Origin: CAWELS01 sp964468205
Lineage (GTDB): Bacteria; Acidobacteriota; Terriglobia; Bryobacterales; Bryobacteraceae
Reading direction: 5' to 3'
Assembly (NCBI GenBank): GCA_964468205.1
Contig: CAYXVG010000109.1
Location: 1 to 12,028, forward strand
DNA: 12,028 nt
In this document: one piece after another, positions 6,739 through 12,028 of the stretch
Numbering within the stretch: the first letter of the stretch is position 1
Layout of the letters: each line of letters starts with the position of its first letter
The notes under the pieces: generated by a model
Told to the model about the DNA's origin: nothing
What the model saw: only the letters and a program-made list of their open reading frames with translations
Databases searched by the model: none
Made by a program: the position numbers and the translations under genes

Positions 6739-8931
6739 CTATCGGCGGACCTCCTCACCGCCGGCGGATTGGAGTTGGCGGGTCATTGTGGCGCCGCGGT
6801 GGCCGCGGCGGTGCAATGCGAGCCAGTCGACAATCCCGGTAATGACAACCCCGAGCGCGAAGCAGCCCCCCAGGAGGGCGAGCAGGATTCGGGTGGGGCG
6901 GCTAAACATGCTCCAGATGCGATTGTTGTGGAGGTAGTGCATCACCAGCCACATTGGGATGCGTCCCTCATCCGCGACGACGCCCGGCATACGGTAGTCA
7001 TCACTGTCTCCGTCGAAACATTTGAGACCGCTCGAGAAACTGATGCCCCATTGCCGGCCCGCCGGATCCTCAAAAAAGCCTGTAGTCATGAAACCCCGCA
7101 CAGGGCTTCCGGGGCTCGGCGTCCGCATGGGCGCTCCGACCTCAGTGACATGATCGCCGCTCCGGTCCCAACGGAACAGACCGCCAAAAGAACCGACGAT
7201 GTAGTCGCCCTTGGAATTCTGCTGGAAGGCGTTCACCCCCATCAGGCTGGCTTCGGGACCGTTCTGGACCAATCGGAACGGCTGCGAGAGGTCTGACGGA
7301 GCCTCCCAGTAGCCGTCTGCGGCGATCACGATCACATTCCGCCTGGCGTCGAAGAGCGCTGATTCAATCCGATGGCGCCAGGGGTTGTCACTGCGCAGCC
7401 CGGGCGCCCACGCGTCGCTGACCGATACGCTACGCAGTATCATGACAATCGGGATCGTCATGAGTACGCCGGTCACACAGACCAGGGCCAGAACCGGCGC
7501 ACTCCAAATCCCCACTTTGTTGTGATTCCGGCTGAACCAGCCAAGCGCCTGTGAGCGCCGCTTGGGGCGAGCCCAACCCCAGCGTTTGCAGAGCCAGTAC
7601 CGCCACTGGATATACCAGGTGAAGAATCCGCTGACCGCCAAAAAGATCAAGATCAGAGCGGCGGCGTCCATGACTAGTCTACCCGGCAGACCCAGGATTT
7701 CGCCGCTGTGGAGAGCGAACGTGAACGGAACACCACCGATTAACCGGGCGCCGTCCTCTCGAGGACGCAAGAGAGAGATCCGTTGAAACACCGGAATTTG
7801 CCCCGCGGCGGGGACAGTGGCTGCGAACGCGCCGGAGTCTGAGAAGACAAGAAGCCGGTCCCGAACCTGCAATATCTGCCTGATCTCGCCGTCCGCCGCA
7901 GGCAGCTCGACCGCCCTCCAAGCATCGTCGGACTCGCCCCGGGCGAGCAGCCCGCCTTTTCCCCCGGCCAGCAGCAGTTCATCGGCGCCACCAGAGGTAA
8001 CCGCGAGGAGCGCGGTGATATCCCGGCCTGCGCCTGCCGGGACACCATTGTTAAGCGGGGCGAAACTCTCGCCACGGTCGGAGGTGACCCAGATTCCTTC
8101 CTTGCCGTAGAAGTAGGCGCGTTCCGGGTCGACGACGGAGAACGTTACGCCCCGCCCCGCCCCGCGACTCCAGTTCCTATACCGATGTTCGCCGCCGAGC
8201 AGCCATAGGGGCACGGAGAATGGGTCAACCAGACTCTTGTGGTTCAGGAGTATTCCGGAAACTCCCATCCACAGAAAGAAGGGAGCCAGCAGCAGACCCA
8301 CCCATTTGTGTAGCCATCGCGAGACCGCCAGCGGCCAACGGACCCATCTCGCGCGGGGACCGGGCTTCTCCTCCGGCTTGCTGGCGCGAAGCCCGGTCCC
8401 GTTCGGGGTGGAGACGGTGTGTGCCAGGTCGGCATCCAGCCCCGAAATCCATTGGCTGATTCGTTGCGGCGTCTTTTCCGCCTCGTTATCCTCATCCAGT
8501 GCAAGGCCGACGAAACTCCCGTTTGCGAGGGCCGCCGACTGGTTGAAGGAATAGCCGTCGGCTGGCCACTTGCCAACAACGGTCAGACCGCGGCCGCACA
8601 ATTTGTCATGAAGAATCCCCATCGCGTCGTTGAAGGTATCCGGGTACCCGACCTGGTCTCCGAGGCCAAACAGAGCCACGATTCGGCCCGTCAAGTCGAC
8701 ACTGTCAAGCTGCGGTAGAAAGGATTCCCAGTCCTCCTGCAGATCACCCGCGCCCCAGGAAGAGACTCCAAAAATGAGCAGATCGTCCTTGCCAGCCTCA
8801 AGGTCGGCGGCCGAGGCGGTGTTGACGGGAGTGATGACGACCCGAGCCTCACCAAGTTCCTTGCGAATCAGGTTGGCGACGCGCTCCGTGTTACCTGTTG
8901 TGCTCCCGTAGAAGAGCCGGACGCGCCTCAT
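6739..8931 (-). CDS. Flavodoxin fused to PepSY-TM membrane protein (HmuF-like electron carrier fusion)
   Basis: A 730-residue fusion. Residues 1-168 are a long-chain flavodoxin: FMN phosphate loop GSTTGNTE (9-16), the loop SSWGAGDLQEDW (57-68) and FGLGDQVGYPDTF (88-100). After a linker rich in Lys, Pro and Arg (about 172-198) comes a PepSY-associated membrane protein with helices near 207-228, 420-440, 474-498 and 683-704. Candidate heme-ligand histidines next to helices are H208, H231, H408, H470, H665 and H668. Two large segments between helices (about 235-415 and 505-660) contain short beta repeats such as WVTSDRGESF, resembling BNR/YCF48 propeller blades, probably periplasmic. Inferred role: move electrons from FMN in the cytoplasm across the inner membrane to the periplasm for ferric or heme reduction. 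The frame stays open to an ATG at 9234, but the true start is ATG 8931: it has AGGAG 10 bases upstream, overlaps the previous stop as ATGA, and begins with the flavodoxin MRRVRLFYGSTTG. The stop TAG directly abuts the next ATG. Confidence 0.9.
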   Translation of the reverse strand: MRRVRLFYGSTTGNTERVANLIRKELGEARVVITPVNTASAADLEAGKDDLLIFGVSSWGAGDLQEDWESFLPQLDSVDLTGRIVALFGLGDQVGYPDTFNDAMGILHDKLCGRGLTVVGKWPADGYSFNQSAALANGSFVGLALDEDNEAEKTPQRISQWISGLDADLAHTVSTPNGTGLRASKPEEKPGPRARWVRWPLAVSRWLHKWVGLLLAPFFLWMGVSGILLNHKSLVDPFSVPLWLLGGEHRYRNWSRGAGRGVTFSVVDPERAYFYGKEGIWVTSDRGESFAPLNNGVPAGAGRDITALLAVTSGGADELLLAGGKGGLLARGESDDAWRAVELPAADGEIRQILQVRDRLLVFSDSGAFAATVPAAGQIPVFQRISLLRPREDGARLIGGVPFTFALHSGEILGLPGRLVMDAAALILIFLAVSGFFTWYIQWRYWLCKRWGWARPKRRSQALGWFSRNHNKVGIWSAPVLALVCVTGVLMTIPIVMILRSVSVSDAWAPGLRSDNPWRHRIESALFDARRNVIVIAADGYWEAPSDLSQPFRLVQNGPEASLMGVNAFQQNSKGDYIVGSFGGLFRWDRSGDHVTEVGAPMRTPSPGSPVRGFMTTGFFEDPAGRQWGISFSSGLKCFDGDSDDYRMPGVVADEGRIPMWLVMHYLHNNRIWSMFSRPTRILLALLGGCFALGVVITGIVDWLALHRRGHRGATMTRQLQSAGGEEVRR

Positions 8932-9440
8932 TGGTGGCGTACTCCTGCCCGGGAAGCGTTCGTCTCGCAGCCGGCGGTGGCGAATTCGTTCAACCGGTAG
9001 CCTTCGACCTTCCGCCGGATCAGCCACGGGCGCCGGCGCGCGATTAAGGCCCACTGCATCGACGCCGCCGCAAGAAGCTCCGCGTCCGCGTCCAGCAGAG
9101 ACATTGACCGGACCAGGGATAGCCCGGCGCCCCATCCCTCGAGTTCCCGCGGGCCGTCGCAAACCCAACGAAACCAACTGTCCTTCGCCATATGCTTCAT
9201 CGAGTCGTGCTGGTCCAGGAACGACTTCACCCATTCATCAAGGATCCTTGTGCGCAACACCGTGCCGGTCAGGCTTGGCCCGCCGATCCAATTCGAGAAA
9301 TCGTAATCAAGGCTTTCGACGATTTCGACGGCTCGCTGATCATAGATCAGTTGCGAACCCTTTCGTGTCAACTCCGCCCTCCCGAGCAATGGGAACAGAA
9401 GAGTCTCCGGAACGGATCCCAACTTGACTTCAGTCTTCAT
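8928..9440 (-). CDS. LCM-type (COG3315-like) methyltransferase lacking its SAM-binding core
   Basis: A 170-residue protein with both ends of a leucine-carboxyl-methyltransferase-type O-methyltransferase. The N-terminal part has SVPETLLFPLLGRA (9-22), DQRAVEIVESLDYDFS (34-49) and RTRILDEWVKSFLDQH (63-78). The family C-terminal part follows immediately: HDSMKHM, FRWVCDGPRELEGWG (90-104) and ending KVEGYRLNEF. Full members are about 270 residues. The block that should stand between, with the NxGxGLDTR SAM-binding motif and the acidic loops, is missing, about 100-115 residues, with the frame kept. The start is ATG with GGAG 7 bases upstream. Its TGA overlaps the next ATG (ATGA at 8931-8928). Without the SAM site it should be catalytically dead; it may survive because its translation couples to the next gene, or as a non-enzymatic partner. 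The original methylated substrate is unknown. Confidence 0.72.
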   Translation of the reverse strand: MKTEVKLGSVPETLLFPLLGRAELTRKGSQLIYDQRAVEIVESLDYDFSNWIGGPSLTGTVLRTRILDEWVKSFLDQHDSMKHMAKDSWFRWVCDGPRELEGWGAGLSLVRSMSLLDADAELLAAASMQWALIARRRPWLIRRKVEGYRLNEFATAGCETNASRAGVRHQ

Positions 9441-9485
9441 CTATTCACTCCGCACGTTCTCACCAATCCGGCGCCGGCCCGCATC

Positions 9486-9536
9486 AAAAAGGGGGCCGTC
9501 CGCTCCCTGGACATGGGAGGTGGGGAACGGACGGCC
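9486..9536 (-). terminator. Intrinsic terminator or attenuator between the receptor part and the downstream genes
   Basis: On the minus strand GGCCGTCCG pairs perfectly with CGGACGGCC. The stem continues through one U-G wobble into TCCC/GGGA, giving 14 continuous pairs around a 15-base loop. After the stem come CCC and then TTTTT (9490-9486). The strong GC stem with a following T-run is the usual form of a Rho-independent terminator; the CCC spacer and short T-run suggest incomplete termination. It lies between the small CxxC gene (stop at 9599) and the methyltransferase-like gene (start at 9440). It would therefore let the receptor be made in excess of the inner-membrane genes. On the plus strand no T-run follows the stem. 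Confidence 0.65.
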
Positions 9537-9598
9537 GAGATGGATGCGAGCTACGTACAAAGTTGCGCAAGTGCCTTGACATGGCTGAAACAGGAGAA

Positions 9599-9829
9599 TC
9601 AGTGGACCAGTTCGCTGTCAGCGCAACTCGCCCTGGCCGGCTTCCTGACGCTGCCTTTCTGGAAGGCTGGGAGGGTGCTGTTGACCATGTTGACGAATTG
9701 CAGGTACGTATCCACCTGCAGGCGGATCGTGAATGGCCCAAGAGTGACGTGTACTTGCTGGCACTCACGGCAAATCGACACACTTCCGAGATTCTCCCTT
9801 GAAACAAGCACTTCAATTCTGCAATGCAC
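9599..9829 (-). CDS. Small CxxC protein of unknown function
   Basis: A 76-residue protein I cannot name with confidence. I chose the GTG start because AAAGGA lies 9 bases upstream and the gene begins 48 bases after the receptor stop on the same strand. The N-terminal half looks like a real small domain: two beta-strand-like stretches around a single CxxC (Cys20 and Cys23, in SICRECQQVHVTL), then a pattern resembling small proteins of the form C-x2-C-x2-[IV]-H-[LV]-x2-G-x-[FL]-[TI] followed by an amphipathic helix (VDTYLQFVNMVN). One CxxC is too few for a full zinc ribbon; it could bind metal as a dimer, or be a redox site. The last 20 residues look unstructured. There is no signal peptide, so it is probably cytoplasmic. 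Position after the receptor suggests co-transcription with it. A chance open frame is possible, but the start signal and composition argue against that. Confidence 0.6.
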   Translation of the reverse strand: MHCRIEVLVSRENLGSVSICRECQQVHVTLGPFTIRLQVDTYLQFVNMVNSTLPAFQKGSVRKPARASCADSELVH

Positions 9830-9838
9830 CGTATAAGT

Positions 9839-9844
9839 TCCTTT
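9839..9844 (-). promoter_or_regulatory. Ribosome binding site supporting the GTG start at 9829
   Basis: AAAGGA on the minus strand, 9 bases before GTG at 9829. No ATG start exists near this position in the same frame, so this site is the main reason for the start choice. Confidence 0.5.
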
Positions 9845-9855
9845 CGATCCTGTGA

Positions 9856-9875
9856 GAACCGCCTGGCGACGGTTC
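9856..9875. other. Small hairpin just past the receptor stop codon
   Basis: GAACCG (9856-9861) pairs with CGGTTC (9870-9875) around an 8-base loop. It sits between the receptor stop (9880-9878) and the small gene's ribosome site. No T-run follows, so it is not a terminator; it may protect or process the receptor mRNA, or be chance. Confidence 0.3.
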
Positions 9876-9877
9876 GG

Positions 9878-12019
9878 CTACTCACTCGTAAACCGGTAAA
9901 TCAGCGCCACCTCCGCGCTACGCGGAGCGGTGAGCCGGTACACCGGATCGACGTTGTCGCTGAGGTTGCGGAACGTTGCCCGCACTGAAAGGCCCTTGCC
10001 CAGGGTCTTCGTGGCAGTCACGCCGATCATCTCGAACTTGTCCATCCAGTCCCAGCCGCCGCTGCGCGCGACTCCGAAAAAGCTGTCGCTTGTCACACTG
10101 CCAAAGCCGCTGAACATCAACCCGGCTTTCGTGTTCCAGTAGGTGGCCCGGTAGGTGAACCGGTGCCGCGGGGAGTACTCGAGCGGCGTATGCTCGTCCC
10201 TATTGTTGGTGGACAGAAGTTGGTAGCCGGTTAACAGGTCGAAACTGCGGCCGATGTTCTTCCGGTAGTTCACCGCAACTCCGGTAGACAGAGCCTCTCC
10301 GACGTTTTCGTATTGGTATGTCGAAGCAATGCCGGCCCGACCGACAAAACTGGCGTTGATCAGGTCCGTCATGTCGTGCCGGAAGAGCCGGGTTTCCAGG
10401 CGCCCGAAACGGCGCAGGCGGAGTAGAGAGTTCAGGCTATAAGACCATGAGTACTGCGGCGTGAGATTCTCGTCGCCAATGATCACCACCCGCCCACCGG
10501 CATGCGAGTGCCGCAGGTAGAGTTCGTTGAAGTCCGGAGCGCGGAAGCCTCTGGAGGCCGAGAACGAGAGCGACCAGGGTTCGGCAACGTGCCAGGCGAT
10601 GCCGGCCCGCGGCGACCAGGCTCCCCCGTAGATGGAATCGTGGTCATAGCGGATGGCGCCGTCGAGTTTCAGATTCCGGGCGAGACTGATATCGATCACG
10701 CCAAAGCCCGCGCCATTGTCCCGGTCCGCGGTGTTGGTTGGGGTATTGATTCTGGGACTGTCAACGCTCTCATGGTTGAAGAAACCGCCGAGGCCGAGCC
10801 GGCGCCGGCCAGAGATCTCCCAATTCCACTCGCCCTCCGCTCCCGTGGAGCTTTGCTTGTTGGTCTCGATTTCCGACAGTCTCGGGTTTCGATAGTAGAC
10901 ATCCTCCGTCCGCCGGTAGCCGACATGGCGCATCCGGAAACTCAAGAGTGAGTTGCCGCTGGTGGGCAGACTGCCGCGGGGGATGATGACCAGCCGCTGC
11001 CGCGGACGCTCAAAGTCGTATGTCCCGAGCTGGACGTTTTCCTCGAAGCCCCAGTAGCGTTTGCCGAAGTACATCCCGGTGACGCCGAGGCTCAGCTTCT
11101 TGATCTGCGGCAGGTAGAAGCTGCCAAACAGATTCGTCTGCCGGTCAGGGTCCTGCGTCTTGAGCGGGCTATCCGGATCGAGATTGTAGCCGAGGGAGCG
11201 CAGGCCGTACGCCGCCATGTAGCCGGAAAGACCGCCAGCCGTGAATCCTCCGTCGAGCCGTGCCAGCCCGGTATTGAATGAACCGTAACCGGCTTCGGCG
11301 CCGATCTGATATCCGGATTCCGGCCGCCGGGTAACCATATTGATGGCGCCGCCCATCCCCTGACTGCCATACATCACCGAACTCGCGCCGGGCTGCACCT
11401 CGACGGAATCAATGATACCGGTGTCGATCTCGGACATATCCACGTACCCGGCAATGCGTCCGGTAAGCGGCTGCCCGTCGATGAGCAACTGGACATCCCG
11501 GGACTTAAAGCCCTCAATATTGGTGCTGCTTCCGCCCGAGTGGGAGCCCCCGGCGAAGCTGACGATGTTCACTTGCTCCTGAACGACATCACCCATATGC
11601 CGGGCCGCTATCTGTTCCACCTCCTTCCGGCTGACCATCTGGACCGGCACGGGAGAATCGACTAGGCTCTCGGGCAAGCGGCTTGCGGTGATCTGGATCC
11701 GGTCCGAGATCGCCGCAAGCTGTAGCTCCACCGGCACCGTATCCGCCTTCTCTGGAAACACCCGCACGGTCCGTTCATAGTTCAGAAAACCGGATGAAGA
11801 GACCTTCAGCGAATACCAACCGCCAGGCATGGCCCTGCAGAACCGCCCTTGATCATCGGTTGAACCAACCGTCACCGCCCGCTCCTCAGCCGGGCTCAAA
11901 GCAATCGCCGCCTGTCGAACAGCCAATCCGGCTGGGTCCGTGACCTCCACGCAGAAATCGCTGCTCCAGACCGGCGGTACGACAAACAACAGAGTGATTC
12001 CGAGCATATAGTGTTTCAT
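9878..12019 (-). CDS. hmuR: TonB-dependent outer-membrane receptor, probably for heme (HmuR-like)
   Basis: Complete 713-residue receptor that would import a large ligand across the outer membrane using TonB energy. Residues 1-20 are a signal peptide (hydrophobic LGITLLFVVPPVW then SS). Residues about 22-100 form a carboxypeptidase-regulatory-like beta domain (VTDPAG, DDQGRF, GGWYSLKV). DRIQITASR at 106-114 could be the TonB box. The plug spans about 118-232 (IEGFKSRDVQLLIDGQPL; GASSVMYGSQGMGGAINMV) and the barrel runs to an aromatic-containing end, IYRFTSE. Within the barrel, FRAP (492-495) is followed by His504 and His506 and then DENL (516-519). This resembles the FRAP/NPNL box of heme receptors, where a histidine between the two motifs binds heme. 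Heme as ligand is supported by this box and by the hmuS-type genes downstream, but vitamin B12 or another tetrapyrrole remains possible. No hmuY hemophore gene is visible; only 9 bases lie upstream of the start, so promoter and operator are outside the window. Confidence 0.93.
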   Translation of the reverse strand: MKHYMLGITLLFVVPPVWSSDFCVEVTDPAGLAVRQAAIALSPAEERAVTVGSTDDQGRFCRAMPGGWYSLKVSSSGFLNYERTVRVFPEKADTVPVELQLAAISDRIQITASRLPESLVDSPVPVQMVSRKEVEQIAARHMGDVVQEQVNIVSFAGGSHSGGSSTNIEGFKSRDVQLLIDGQPLTGRIAGYVDMSEIDTGIIDSVEVQPGASSVMYGSQGMGGAINMVTRRPESGYQIGAEAGYGSFNTGLARLDGGFTAGGLSGYMAAYGLRSLGYNLDPDSPLKTQDPDRQTNLFGSFYLPQIKKLSLGVTGMYFGKRYWGFEENVQLGTYDFERPRQRLVIIPRGSLPTSGNSLLSFRMRHVGYRRTEDVYYRNPRLSEIETNKQSSTGAEGEWNWEISGRRRLGLGGFFNHESVDSPRINTPTNTADRDNGAGFGVIDISLARNLKLDGAIRYDHDSIYGGAWSPRAGIAWHVAEPWSLSFSASRGFRAPDFNELYLRHSHAGGRVVIIGDENLTPQYSWSYSLNSLLRLRRFGRLETRLFRHDMTDLINASFVGRAGIASTYQYENVGEALSTGVAVNYRKNIGRSFDLLTGYQLLSTNNRDEHTPLEYSPRHRFTYRATYWNTKAGLMFSGFGSVTSDSFFGVARSGGWDWMDKFEMIGVTATKTLGKGLSVRATFRNLSDNVDPVYRLTAPRSAEVALIYRFTSE

Positions 12020-12028
12020 GATTCCGTC

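Noticed and set aside
6469..7296. Plus-strand open frame of 275 codons
   Set aside because: It lies antisense across the end of the flavodoxin-PepSY gene and the HmuT-like gene, and its sequence is low-complexity and rich in His, Arg and Asp with no domain pattern. GC-rich third positions of real minus-strand genes create such frames.
8932..9234. N-terminal extension of the flavodoxin-PepSY protein to ATG 9234
   Set aside because: The extra 101 residues are Arg/Pro/Gly-rich and antisense-like, overlap the methyltransferase-like gene in another frame, and the flavodoxin begins naturally at ATG 8931 with its own ribosome site.
9576..9581. TTGACA on the plus strand as a -35 promoter box
   Set aside because: No TATAAT-like sequence stands 16-18 bases downstream, and no plus-strand gene follows.
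9484..9885. Minus-strand open frame of 133 codons between the receptor and the methyltransferase-like gene
   Set aside because: It overlaps the better-supported small CxxC gene in another frame, runs through the terminator hairpin, and has no recognisable pattern.

Overview
The window holds one block of genes, all on the minus strand. It looks like a TonB-linked system for taking up a tetrapyrrole, most likely heme, and removing its metal. The closest known arrangement is the hmu locus of Porphyromonas and Bacteroides (receptor HmuR, CobN-like HmuS, membrane proteins HmuT, HmuU and HmuV). The GC-rich sequence, the carboxypeptidase-regulatory-like domain on the TonB-dependent receptor and the locus type suggest a Gram-negative bacterium with an outer membrane. 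Acidobacteriota (Bryobacter/Solibacter-like) is my best guess, but nothing here proves it. No rRNA, tRNA, insertion sequence or CRISPR array is visible.

In transcription order (right to left) the genes are: (1) a complete TonB-dependent receptor with a FRAP...DENL segment containing histidines, as in heme receptors (12019-9878); (2) a small CxxC protein with a GTG start (9829-9599); (3) a strong hairpin followed by T5, which looks like an intrinsic terminator or attenuator (9536-9486); (4) a 170-residue LCM-type (COG3315-like) methyltransferase that appears to have lost its SAM-binding core by an in-frame deletion (9440-8928); (5) a 730-residue fusion of an N-terminal flavodoxin to a four-helix PepSY-TM protein with large periplasmic, propeller-like inserts (8931-6739); (6) a seven-helix membrane protein in the HmuT position (6738-6043); (7) a MotA/TolQ/ExbB-type channel protein (6046-5447); (8) a DUF2149 protein resembling ExbD in layout (5450-5091); (9) a 1571-residue CobN/HmuS-type chelatase-like protein with a membrane anchor at each end (5032-317). 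Genes 4 to 8 are joined by ATGA or GTGA overlaps or by a directly abutting TAG-ATG, so they are probably translated in a coupled way.

Working model (inference): the receptor brings heme or a related metallotetrapyrrole across the outer membrane. The ExbB/DUF2149/HmuT-like proteins couple the ion gradient to the process. The HmuS body, predicted to lie in the periplasm between its two anchors, removes the metal. The flavodoxin-PepSY fusion would carry electrons from cytoplasmic FMN across the inner membrane, giving a reductive route to ferrous iron and free porphyrin. The AAA+ subunits that work with true cobalt or magnesium chelatases are absent from the window, which fits an unusual energy source. 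Bases 1-316, downstream of hmuS, hold no gene I can support.
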